Assembly: GCA_016705325.1 (NCBI GenBank)
Contig: JADIYJ010000031.1
Location: 60,535 to 124,534 of the forward strand
From: Pseudomonadota bacterium
GTDB taxonomy: Bacteria > Pseudomonadota > Gammaproteobacteria > Steroidobacterales > Steroidobacteraceae
Direction of reading: 5' to 3'
DNA length: 64,000 bases
Positions 9,470-17,115 of this stretch are shown here, one piece after another. The stretch's first letter is position 1. Each line of letters opens with the position of its first letter. The position numbers were made by a program, and so were the translations under genes. The notes beneath the pieces are model-generated. The model ran no database searches. It was not told the origin of the DNA and was given only the letters and a program-made list of their open reading frames with translations.

Positions 9470-9934
9470 CTAACCCCTAACCCCAGCGGCAGTTCCCAGC
9501 CAGCGCCGCAGCGTCGCCGCATCCATGGCGCCGGCCTGCCGCGCCACCTCCTTGCCGTCCTTGAACACCATCAGGGTCGGAATGCTGCGAATGCCGTAGC
9601 GCGCGCCGATGTCCTGGGCCTCGTCCGTGTTGAGCTTGGCGAACCGTGCCGCTGGCTCGGTCTCGGCAGCGACCCGTTCGAAGGCTGGCGCCATGGACCG
9701 GCAGGGACCGCACCACGGCGCCCAGAAGTCGACGACCACCGGGACGCCGGATTGAGCGACGTGGCGGGCAAAATTGCCGGCCGTCAGCGTTACGGGACGT
9801 CCCTGGAACAGCGCTTCGTGACAGCGCGGGCACTTCGGCTGATCCCGCATCCGTGCCGTCGGGATGCGGACGATCCCGTCGCAACGCTGGCAGACGACCT
9901 GGGTGGTTGCGGCGGTGGCACTGGCAACGTTCAT
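9470..9934 (-). CDS. trxC: Thioredoxin 2 (TrxC), zinc-binding
   Basis: A 154-residue thioredoxin, a cytosolic disulfide reductase. Two N-terminal CxxC pairs (CQRC at 15-18, CPRC at 35-38) form the zinc site typical of TrxC, and the active site is WCGPC (Cys75, Cys78). SIPTLMVFKDGKEV carries the conserved cis-proline loop. The start at 9934 is supported by GGAGAAGGG upstream and by homology; the frame is open a further 52 codons without similarity. It is divergent from the CbpA chaperone gene with about 145 bases between the starts, so a shared stress-responsive control region is possible. Confidence 0.92.
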   Translation of the reverse strand: MNVASATAATTQVVCQRCDGIVRIPTARMRDQPKCPRCHEALFQGRPVTLTAGNFARHVAQSGVPVVVDFWAPWCGPCRSMAPAFERVAAETEPAARFAKLNTDEAQDIGARYGIRSIPTLMVFKDGKEVARQAGAMDAATLRRWLGTAAGVRG

Positions 9935-10079
9935 GTCGATCCCTTCTCCGGTGGCTCTGACCGGCTCCATGGGGCCGTCTGGGCCGGAAGCAAGCGCAAC
10001 TCGCGGCCCGCGGGCCTTGCATCGGGGTTCTCCCGCCTCCACATCAGCGGGGCCACGACCGCCGGAGGCAACGCCGTCC

Positions 10080-11090
10080 ATGCGATTCAAGGATTACTAC
10101 GCAGTCATGGGTGTGCCGCGGAGCGCGACCCAGGATGAGATCAAGCGCGCCTACCGCAAGCTCGCGCGCAAGTTCCATCCGGACGTCAGCAAGGAGAAGG
10201 ATGCCGAGGAGCGGTTCAAGGAACTGCAGGAGGCGTACGAAGTCCTCAAGGATGCGGAAAAACGTGCAGCCTACGATCAGCTTGGATCCGACTGGCGGCA
10301 GGGACAGGAATTCCGTCCGCCGCCCGACTGGGGCAAGGGCTTCGAGTTCACGCCGGGGCGCGGCGAGCGAGGCGGTCGCGCAGCCGGTCCGGGGGCTGGC
10401 GCGGACTTCAGTGACTTCTTTTCCGAGCTGTTCGGCGCGCGGAGCCCGTTCGGCGGCGCGCACGGTTTCGAGTCCGCCGGCCGCGGCAGCGCCGGGCGTG
10501 GCTTTGCGGCCGCCGGCCAGGACCACGTCGCACGCGTCGAGATCGACCTCGAGGACGCGTACCGCGGTGGCACGCGCACGCTCGAACTGCGCACGCCCGA
10601 GATCACGCCGGACGGCCACGTCACGTCGAGGCCGCGCACCCTGCGCGTATCGATTCCCGCGGGTGTCGTCGAAGGCCAGCAGATCCGGCTCGCGGGGCAG
10701 GGCAGCGCGGGCATGGGCGGTGGTCCAGCCGGCGACCTGTATCTCGAGGTGAATCTGCGGCCGCACCCGCTGTTCAAGCTCGACGGCCGCGACGTGACGG
10801 TGCAGTTGCCGGTCGCGCCCTGGGAAGCCGCGTTGGGTGAATCGGTTTCGGTGCCGACGCTCGGTGGGCCCGTCGAAATGAAGCTGCCGGCCGGCGCGCG
10901 CGCAGGACAGCGGCTGCGATTGCGGGGCCGCGGCCTGCCCGGCCCCACACCCGGCGACCAGTACGTCATGCTGTCGATCATGCTGCCGCCCGACAGTCCG
11001 CAGGCGCGTGACTTCTTCACGCGCATGAAGCGGGAGCTGGCCTTCGACCCGCGGGCCGAGCTCACCGCCAGCACGAGGGCGTCCGCATGA
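10080..11090 (+). CDS. cbpA: DnaJ-type curved DNA-binding co-chaperone CbpA
   Basis: A 336-residue Hsp40 that stimulates DnaK; CbpA also binds curved DNA. The J domain occupies residues 1-70 with the HPD motif (FHPDVSKEK). A Gly/Phe-rich linker with FFSELFGA follows, then two C-terminal beta-sandwich domains (about residues 145-330). There is no CxxCxGxG zinc finger, which separates CbpA from DnaJ. The reading frame is open far upstream, but the J domain begins at the ATG at 10080 (MRFKDYYAVMG). Its stop overlaps the cbpM start by four bases (ATGA), so the pair is translationally coupled. Confidence 0.93.
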   Translation: MRFKDYYAVMGVPRSATQDEIKRAYRKLARKFHPDVSKEKDAEERFKELQEAYEVLKDAEKRAAYDQLGSDWRQGQEFRPPPDWGKGFEFTPGRGERGGRAAGPGAGADFSDFFSELFGARSPFGGAHGFESAGRGSAGRGFAAAGQDHVARVEIDLEDAYRGGTRTLELRTPEITPDGHVTSRPRTLRVSIPAGVVEGQQIRLAGQGSAGMGGGPAGDLYLEVNLRPHPLFKLDGRDVTVQLPVAPWEAALGESVSVPTLGGPVEMKLPAGARAGQRLRLRGRGLPGPTPGDQYVMLSIMLPPDSPQARDFFTRMKRELAFDPRAELTASTRASA

Positions 11091-11404
11091 GCATCCGCAA
11101 CGACGATGACGATGTGCTGCGTGCGCAATTCCTCGACGACGACTGGCTGTGTATCGACGAACTCTGTGGTCGACTTTGCGTCGAGCAGCAATGGATCGTC
11201 GACCTGGTGGAACTCGGTGCGCTGGATCCGTGCGGTGGGCGCGAACCCTCGGACTGGGCTTTTCCGCGGCGGCAGCTGCCGCGCGTGCTGGCGATGACGC
11301 GGCTGGTGACGGACCTCGGCGTGAACCTCGCCGGCGCCGCGATCATCGTGGAGCTGGCGGAGGAGCGGCGCAGGCTGCTGATGCAGTTGCACAGCAGGGG
11401 ATAG
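11087..11404 (+). CDS. cbpM: CbpA modulator CbpM
   Basis: A 105-residue MerR-like helical protein. Its placement directly behind cbpA with a four-base overlap and its composition (LCIDELCGRLCVEQQWIVDLVELGALDP, then DWAFPRRQLPRV) match CbpM. CbpM binds the J domain of CbpA and blocks both its co-chaperone and its DNA-binding action. The C-terminal helix (IIVELAEERRRLLMQL) is expected to mediate dimerisation. Confidence 0.85.
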   Translation: MSIRNDDDDVLRAQFLDDDWLCIDELCGRLCVEQQWIVDLVELGALDPCGGREPSDWAFPRRQLPRVLAMTRLVTDLGVNLAGAAIIVELAEERRRLLMQLHSRG

Positions 11405-11443
11405 GGATTCCGACTAACCCTTCCGGGCCTTCCGCCCCTTCCC

Positions 11444-12475
11444 CTACTGGATCGCCGCTCCCAGCAGCGAGCCGATGAGCCACGTCGCGATGCCCGCGCC
11501 GCCGCCGATCAGGACCATGCGCAGTCCGCCCGCGAGCGCGCTGCGGCCCGTGAACAGGCTCAACGCGGCACCGACCCCGAACAGCGCAATGCCCGCGGTG
11601 ATCGCCGCGACCATGACTGACCGCTGCAGCGGCAACCCGAACAGGAACGGCACCAGCGGGATGATCGCGCCGAGCGAGAAGGCGAGGAACGAATAGATCG
11701 CGGCGCCCCACGGCGAGCCGAGGTCGTCCGGATTGAGGCCGAGTTCTTCACGCGCGAGCGCGTCGAGCGCGTTCGCTTCGTTCTTCACCAGCTCGCGGGT
11801 CACGCGGCGCGCCTCCTCGAGCTGCATGCCGCGCGCCTGGTAGATCAAGGCGAGTTCCTCGGCTTCTTCTTCCGGGTATTCCTGCAGTTCGTCGCGCTCC
11901 AGCCCGATCTGGTACTCGAACATCTCGCGCTGCGAGCGCATCGACACGTATTCGCCAGCCGCCATGGAAAGCGCGCCCGCGAGCAATCCCGCCACGCCGC
12001 TGGTCAGCACGAAGTCGGCGCCCGCCGCCGCGCCCGCAACGCCCATGATCAGGCTCGTGTTGGAGACGAGACCGTCGTTGACGCCGAAGACCGCGGCGCG
12101 GAGGTTGCCGCCGCCGTGGCCTTTGTGTCGTGCGCCCACGTCCGACACCGAGGTGGGCATCAGGTGACCCGCGAGCGAGCGCTGCGAATCGTAGACCGAG
12201 AGACCGCGCACCTTCATCGCGGCAAGCATGTGACGCACTCGCCGCGGGCCGAACGCGCGCGCGAGCCCCGCCGTGATGCGTGCGCGCACGGACGGCGCAA
12301 ATGCCGGTGGCGCAGGCTGCCCGGCGCTGGCGAGCCACTTTTCGGCCTGGCAATCGGCTGCGGCGGCGAGAGCGCGGAACAGCTCTGCGATCTTCGCGTC
12401 GGTTTCACACGACGCCAGCGCGCGATAGAGCCACGCCGACTGCTTTTCTTCGTGCCAGCCGCCGAGGAAACTCAT
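11444..12475 (-). CDS. MbfA-like VIT1/CCC1 iron transporter with N-terminal ferritin-like region
   Basis: A 343-residue protein. Residues 1-90 resemble the ferritin/rubrerythrin-like domain of MbfA; residues about 120-340 are a VIT1/CCC1 membrane domain with GVNDGLVSNTSLIMGV, LAGALSMAAGEYVSM, an acidic cytosolic loop (EYPEEEAEELALIY) and three C-terminal helices. MbfA proteins export iron from the cytosol and protect against peroxide. In this copy the ferritin ligands look lost: where relatives have LAEAEERHAARW this one has LAAAADCQAEKW (residues 36-47), so the usual Glu and His are Ala/Asp and Gln. The transporter half looks intact. It lies downstream of the fixLJ-receiver genes on the same strand, 19 bases after the receiver. 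Confidence 0.82.
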   Translation of the reverse strand: MSFLGGWHEEKQSAWLYRALASCETDAKIAELFRALAAAADCQAEKWLASAGQPAPPAFAPSVRARITAGLARAFGPRRVRHMLAAMKVRGLSVYDSQRSLAGHLMPTSVSDVGARHKGHGGGNLRAAVFGVNDGLVSNTSLIMGVAGAAAGADFVLTSGVAGLLAGALSMAAGEYVSMRSQREMFEYQIGLERDELQEYPEEEAEELALIYQARGMQLEEARRVTRELVKNEANALDALAREELGLNPDDLGSPWGAAIYSFLAFSLGAIIPLVPFLFGLPLQRSVMVAAITAGIALFGVGAALSLFTGRSALAGGLRMVLIGGGAGIATWLIGSLLGAAIQ

Positions 12476-12494
12476 GGGCCGGGCGCCCGCGATT

Positions 12495-12911
12495 TCAAGC
12501 GGGCATCACGCCGCCGCTCTGCCCGCGGATCAGCTTCTGCACCTGCCTCAGGATGGCGACGTTCACGTACGGCTTTTCGATGAAATCCGTGGCGCCCTCA
12601 CGCATCGCCGCGACCGCGGTGGGCACGTCCGATTCGTCCGCGAGCAGGATCACCGGCACGTCGTTGCCGTTGCTGCGTAACCGGCGCAGAAGTTCCAGGC
12701 CGGACATGCCGGGCAGGAGCAGGTCGACGATCAGACAGGCGAGGCTGCGCGACGAACCCGACAGCAGGTACGACTCCGCCGTGTCGAAGCTCACCACGTC
12801 GACGCCTACGGGCTGCAGCAGCGTCTTCAATGCCGCGCGTGCGACCGGGTCGGAGTCGATGATGCCGACGATCGGTGGCGCCTCCTGCGTGGCAGAGATG
12901 GCGGGTGACAT
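12495..12911 (-). CDS. Stand-alone response regulator receiver protein
   Basis: A single receiver domain of about 138 residues without an output domain. The phospho-acceptor is the Asp in LIVDLLLPGMSG, and the switch lysine is in FIEKPY. Instead of the usual DD pair the acidic pocket reads IIDSDPVAR. I start it at the ATG at 12911; the frame is open to 13103 with an unlikely basic extension. It follows fixJ after 188 bases on the same strand and resembles the FixJ receiver (LPGMSGLELLRRL), so it may compete for phosphoryl groups from FixL or act as an anti-activator. That role is inference. Confidence 0.8.
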   Translation of the reverse strand: MSPAISATQEAPPIVGIIDSDPVARAALKTLLQPVGVDVVSFDTAESYLLSGSSRSLACLIVDLLLPGMSGLELLRRLRSNGNDVPVILLADESDVPTAVAAMREGATDFIEKPYVNVAILRQVQKLIRGQSGGVMPA

Positions 12912-13099
12912 GGGGGAGCGCGCGGCCACTGCGTCCACGCAGCTCACGAGGAGCCGCGGGGACGAACTGGCGGGACGGAATGCGCTGCGCAATCGGGTCG
13001 CATGCAGCGCAGTTTTCATGGCCGCCCGGTCCACAGCAATTGCGGGTTTATACGTAAATGCGAGCGGCTTGCAACATGTATTGCACCGCAACAGCGAGC

Positions 13100-13723
13100 T
13101 CATTCCTCGATCCGTTCGACCTCGAGCACCATGCGGACCAGGTGGGCCAGCGAATGCGCCTCCATCTTTTCCATTACGCGCGCGCGGTGAATTTCCACGG
13201 TGCGCTGGCTCAGGTTGAGGTCGCCCGCGATCACCTTGTTGGCCTTGCCGGCGACCACGAGATCGAGCACTTCCTTCTCGCGCGGCGTCAGCGATTCCAG
13301 CCGCTTTCGAATCATGTTGCGCTCGGCCAGCATGCGGCGGCTGCCGGCATCCTTTTCCAGCGCCTGGTTGATGCGGTCGAGCAGGTCCTGGTCGCGGAAC
13401 GGCTTCTGGATGAAATCGACCGCGCCGGCCTGCATCGCTTCGACCGCCATCGGCACGTCGCCGTGGCCCGTGATGAAGATGATCGGCAGGATCGAGTGGC
13501 GCTCGTTGAGTTTCACCTGCAGTTCAAGGCCGCTCATGCCAGGCATGCGGATGTCGAGCACCAGGCAGCCCGGGCGGTCGTCACGGTCCGCGTCGAGGAA
13601 TTCCTGTCCGGATTCGAACACCTCGACCGGCAGGCCGACCGACTTGAGCAGCATCCGTAGCGAGTCGCGGACGGCCGTGTCGTCGTCGACCACGAACACC
13701 GTGGGCTTGATTTCCTTGATCAC
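13100..13723 (-). CDS. fixJ: FixJ-type two-component response regulator
   Basis: A 207-residue regulator: receiver domain (residues 8-120) with the DDD pocket (VVDDDTAVR), phospho-acceptor Asp in VLDIRMPGMSGLEL and the lysine in FIQKPF, then a LuxR/NarL-type helix-turn-helix (LTPREKEVLDLVVAGKANK ... LSQRTVEIHRARVMEKM). It lies six bases downstream of a FixL-type kinase, so the two form a cognate pair. In FixLJ systems phosphorylated FixJ activates microaerobic genes, often via a FixK/FNR protein; no such gene is in this window. The cbb3 operon 3 kb away is a likely direct or indirect target. Confidence 0.88.
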   Translation of the reverse strand: MIKEIKPTVFVVDDDTAVRDSLRMLLKSVGLPVEVFESGQEFLDADRDDRPGCLVLDIRMPGMSGLELQVKLNERHSILPIIFITGHGDVPMAVEAMQAGAVDFIQKPFRDQDLLDRINQALEKDAGSRRMLAERNMIRKRLESLTPREKEVLDLVVAGKANKVIAGDLNLSQRTVEIHRARVMEKMEAHSLAHLVRMVLEVERIEE

Positions 13724-13729
13724 TCGGAA

Positions 13730-15310
13730 CTACTCCCCTGTGGATGCCAGCTTCACGGGCGACGCCGGCAGCGTGAAATGAAAACGTGCGCCGGTTCCCT
13801 CGTTGGGAGTGTGCCACAGGCGTCCGCCATGAGCGCGCACGATCGAGCGGCTGATGGCGAGGCCGAGGCCCGTGCCGCCCGATTTCGTCGTAAAGAACGG
13901 GTTGAACAGGTGCTCGGCGGCTTCCTGCGCCAGGCCGCTGCCATGATCCGCCACGATGATTTCGATCTCGCCTTCCGGCAGCAGGCGCGTGCTGAGCAGG
14001 ACCTCGCGGCGCGTCTCGGGCGCGTCCGACATCGCGTCGATCGCGTTGCGAACCAGGTTCAGCACGACCTGCTGCAGCTGGATCGGATCGGCGTAGACCG
14101 TCGGCAGCGACGGCTCGGCGTCGATGCGCAAGCGGACGTTGTGCAGCCGGGCGTCGGTCTCGGCGAGCGTGCGCAGGTCGTCGAGCAGGCGATTGCAGTC
14201 GACGGGCTCACGCTTCACTTCGCGGTTCTTCACGAAATTGCGCAGGCGCCGGATGACCTCGCCCGCGCGCAGTGCCTGCGCATTGATCTGCACGAGCGCC
14301 TCGAGCACGTCCGCGTCGTCGCGGTTCGGCGAACGCATGAAGCGCTGGCACGCCTGCGCGTACGTCGCGATCGCGGTCAGCGGCTGGTTGATCTCATGGG
14401 CCAGGCCCGCGGCCATTTCGCCCATCGTCGACAGCCGGCTGAAATGCGTGAGGCGTTCCTGCAGCTGCCGGGCCTCGTCCTCGGTCGCGCGACGATCGGA
14501 CACGTCGTGGATCGTGCCGATGTGCTTGAGCGGTCTGCCCTGCGCGTCGCGCGTGACCTGCGCGATGTGGTGCAGGTACCGCGTCGTGCCGTCGTTGAGC
14601 ACAATGCAATACTCGCAGTCGAATGCGTTCGTGGGCGATTGCAGTTCGCGGCACGCCTGGTCGAATTTCTCGCGGTCGCCCGGGTGCACCCAGCGCTCGA
14701 GCAATGCCGTGAGCGGCGGCGTCACTTCGGCAGCGTCGATGCCGAGAATGCGGCAGAGTTGCGGCGAGTAGTAATCGGGTTCGGACTGGTCGAGGTGGAC
14801 GACGTAGTTGCCGAGATTCGCGAGTTCCTGCGCCAGCCGCAGCTCGGATTCGCTGCGCCGCAGGCGCTCGTCGGTGAGCTTGCGCGGCGTGATGTCGTGG
14901 ATGAAGCCGATGAACCGCGGCGGCTCGACGCCCCGCACCTTGCCGACCGAGAGCTCGCACGAGAAGACGGAGCCGTCCTTGCGTCGCGCCTTCACTTCGC
15001 GGCCGACCCCGATGATCCTGGCTTCGCCGGTCCGCTCGTAATGTTGCATGTACGCGTCATGGTCGGCGCGATAGGGCGCGGGCATGAGCACGTCGACGTT
15101 CTGGCCGATCACCTCGGCCGCGGCGTAACCGAAGATCCGCTCCGCGGAGAGGCTGAACTGTTCGATCCGGCCCCGGTGGTCGATGACGATGATCGCGTCG
15201 ACCGCCGCGTCCAGCAGCGACCTGAACTCGAGCTCGGCCTGGTTCGAGCGTCGGGGCGCGGTGCCGGGCGTGGCGTGCTGGGCGGCAATGGGCTGGCGTT
15301 CTTCGGGCAA
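13730..15310 (-). CDS. fixL: FixL-type oxygen-sensing PAS histidine kinase
   Basis: A soluble kinase of about 526 residues if the TTG at 15310 is the start; the frame is open to an ATG at 15502, but that stretch overlaps the hsp20 upstream region and has no homology, so the start is uncertain. The first PAS domain is of the FixL haem type: the proximal histidine is in YRADHDAY (His84 from the TTG) and the sensing arginine in IIGVGREV (Arg104). The His-to-Arg distance (20 residues) equals that in Bradyrhizobium FixL. A second PAS/PAC domain follows, then the DHp box GLAHEINQPLTA (phospho-His about 305) and an ATPase domain with NLVRNAIDAM, DHGSGL and GGTGLGLAI. No membrane helix is visible. 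Autophosphorylation should occur when oxygen is released. Confidence 0.88.
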   Translation of the reverse strand: MPEERQPIAAQHATPGTAPRRSNQAELEFRSLLDAAVDAIIVIDHRGRIEQFSLSAERIFGYAAAEVIGQNVDVLMPAPYRADHDAYMQHYERTGEARIIGVGREVKARRKDGSVFSCELSVGKVRGVEPPRFIGFIHDITPRKLTDERLRRSESELRLAQELANLGNYVVHLDQSEPDYYSPQLCRILGIDAAEVTPPLTALLERWVHPGDREKFDQACRELQSPTNAFDCEYCIVLNDGTTRYLHHIAQVTRDAQGRPLKHIGTIHDVSDRRATEDEARQLQERLTHFSRLSTMGEMAAGLAHEINQPLTAIATYAQACQRFMRSPNRDDADVLEALVQINAQALRAGEVIRRLRNFVKNREVKREPVDCNRLLDDLRTLAETDARLHNVRLRIDAEPSLPTVYADPIQLQQVVLNLVRNAIDAMSDAPETRREVLLSTRLLPEGEIEIIVADHGSGLAQEAAEHLFNPFFTTKSGGTGLGLAISRSIVRAHGGRLWHTPNEGTGARFHFTLPASPVKLASTGE

Positions 15311-15500
15311 GATCTGCGGGAACTGCGTTGAAAGTGCGAATCCTAAAAGAACGCGGGGCGCGGCACTAGGTATTGCTGGAATCCGGGCTAGGCAACGCTG
15401 CGAATCGCGGGATCGCGGCCATGCCGGGATAATGAATACGAGGCCGGATGTGAGCCGGTCTCCGGGTTTTGTTGGCAAGGGGACACCCAAGGAGGGCGCC

Positions 15501-15941
15501 ATGAGACTGATGAGATGGGAGCCGTTCCGCGAGATGGACGACCTGCTGAAAGGGTTCAGCCCGATGTTCGGCCGGATGCCGACCCTGGCCCGGCCGACCG
15601 ATGGCGGCTATGAATTCATGCCGCTGGCGGACGTGATCGAGCGGGAAAAGGAGTACCTGATCAAGGTCGACCTGCCGGACGTGAAAAAGGAGGACGTGAA
15701 GGTCCTGTTCGACGAAGGCGTGCTCACGATCAAGGGCGAACGCAAGGTGGAAAAGGAGACGAAGGGCGAGACCGTGCATCGCACCGAGCGTTTCTACGGC
15801 GCGTTCGAGCGCAGTTTCGCGCTGCCCGACGATGTCGATCCGAAGGGAATCCACGCCGAATCCAAGGATGGCGTGCTGATGGTCAGCCTGCCGCGCGTTG
15901 CGGTGCAGAAGCCGCGTCCGCTGGCGATCACGATCCAGTGA
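15501..15941 (+). CDS. Hsp20 / alpha-crystallin small heat shock protein
   Basis: A 146-residue small heat-shock chaperone that holds unfolding proteins in an ATP-independent way. The alpha-crystallin domain covers about residues 45-140, with LIKVDLPDVKKEDVKV, GVLTIKGERK and the C-terminal GVLMVSLPR. The IxI/V tail motif is represented by the final LAITIQ. AAGGAGG six bases before the ATG is a strong ribosome binding site. It is divergent from fixL. I see no clear sigma-32 promoter in the gap. Confidence 0.92.
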   Translation: MRLMRWEPFREMDDLLKGFSPMFGRMPTLARPTDGGYEFMPLADVIEREKEYLIKVDLPDVKKEDVKVLFDEGVLTIKGERKVEKETKGETVHRTERFYGAFERSFALPDDVDPKGIHAESKDGVLMVSLPRVAVQKPRPLAITIQ

Positions 15942-15966
15942 TCGACGGCCAGGCGGTATAGACGAA

Positions 15967-15983
15967 GGGCCGGTCGTCGGCCC
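15967..15983 (+). terminator. Short GC hairpin after hsp20
   Basis: GGGCCG and CGGCCC form a six-base-pair stem around a five-base loop, 25 bases after the hsp20 stop. There is no T run, so intrinsic termination is only a possibility. Confidence 0.3.
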
Positions 15984-16105
15984 TGAGAGCAGCTGCATCA
16001 GCCCGGGAGGGGTGGTCGAGCGTCCCCGCCAGGCCGGGTGCGTCCGGCCGCCTTCCCGTGTCGCCAGGCGGGGCGGGGGGGCCGGGCGCTGCCTTGCGGT
16101 CGCGT

Positions 16106-16906
16106 TCAGTTCCGGCTGCACCCGTGTCGTGGCCGGCAGGCGGGTCGGCAGGGTCGCCCATCGAACTCATGCCGTGATCGAGTGCCGCCGCCGTGTGCTC
16201 GATGGGCAACCAGGTGGTACAAGGCTGAGCCCGCGGTCCACGCGCCGAATGCGAGCAGCAGCGAGCCCGCTACGTTGCGCAGCGTGGCGCGACTGGCCAG
16301 GAGCTTTGCCGCGCGCTCGAAGGCGACCGTCGCCGACACCATCGCCGGCAACGTGCCGATGCCGAACGCAGCCATCACCAGCGCTCCGTCGGAGGCGCTG
16401 GCCGTGGTGGCAGCCAGCAGCAGCATCGAATACGTGAGTCCACAAGGCAGCCAGCCCCACGCCAGGCCCAGCCCGATCGCTCCGGACAGGCCCCTCCGCT
16501 GCGCAACACGCCCTCCTGCCGGCACAACCCTGCGCCACAGACCGGCACCCGCGGCCTCCAGCGGGTCGAGCAATCGCCAGCCGAACAGCAGGCGACCCGC
16601 GGCCGCCACCATGATGGCGCCGGCCAGCACGCGCAAGGCGATCGAGAACGGCGCGACGTCGACCGCGCGCAGCAGCGTCCGGCCCAGCAGGCCGGCCACA
16701 GCGCCTGCGAGCATGTAGCTGGCCACGCGCGCGAGGTTGTAGGCGATGGCCAGCGCCAGGCGCGATTCCGCACGCTCCGACGTGCTGTCGCGCAGCGCCA
16801 GGGCACCCGCGATGCCGCCGCACATGGCCAGGCAATGGCCGCTGCCGGCGAGTCCGGCGAGCAACGCGGCACCGAGGCTCAGCGAACCGGCGTCAAGGAC
16901 ATTCAC
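16106..16906 (-). CDS. TauE/SafE-like membrane protein of the cbb3 cluster
   Basis: A 266-residue integral membrane protein of the family annotated as sulfite exporter TauE/SafE or cytochrome biogenesis protein, with about six hydrophobic segments. LAGSGHCLAMCGGIAGALA near the start and GLAWGWLPCGLTYSML in the middle carry conserved Cys/His and Pro-Cys motifs, thought to handle copper in cbb3-linked members. It is the last gene of the cco operon and overlaps ccoS by four bases. The basic His/Arg/Cys-rich tail (about the last 30 residues) is poorly conserved and may not matter. Role in copper supply to the oxidase is inferred from context. Confidence 0.8.
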   Translation of the reverse strand: MNVLDAGSLSLGAALLAGLAGSGHCLAMCGGIAGALALRDSTSERAESRLALAIAYNLARVASYMLAGAVAGLLGRTLLRAVDVAPFSIALRVLAGAIMVAAAGRLLFGWRLLDPLEAAGAGLWRRVVPAGGRVAQRRGLSGAIGLGLAWGWLPCGLTYSMLLLAATTASASDGALVMAAFGIGTLPAMVSATVAFERAAKLLASRATLRNVAGSLLLAFGAWTAGSALYHLVAHRAHGGGTRSRHEFDGRPCRPACRPRHGCSRN

Positions 16907-17115
16907 GGTCTGGGTGGTTCCTGCGTTGCGGGCCTCGCGGAGTCGTCGCCGGCGCCGTCACTCGCGGCCTTGCGGCTGTGTTCATCGTCGAGCACCGACC
17001 AGCCGGGACTGTCGAGATCGTCGAACTGCCCGCTGCCCACGGCCCAGAAAAACGCCCACAGGCCGACGCCGACGAGCACCAGGCCGAGCGGCACCATCAG
17101 GTAGAGGATCTCCAT
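16903..17115 (-). CDS. ccoS: cbb3 oxidase assembly protein CcoS
   Basis: A 70-residue protein with one N-terminal membrane helix (ILYLMVPLGLVLVGVGLWAF) followed by the signature AVGSGQFDDLDSPGW of CcoS/FixS. CcoS is needed for cofactor insertion into cbb3 oxidase. It directly follows ccoI with no gap. The tail after DDEHSRK is low-complexity and variable in the family. Confidence 0.92.
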   Translation of the reverse strand: MEILYLMVPLGLVLVGVGLWAFFWAVGSGQFDDLDSPGWSVLDDEHSRKAASDGAGDDSARPATQEPPRP

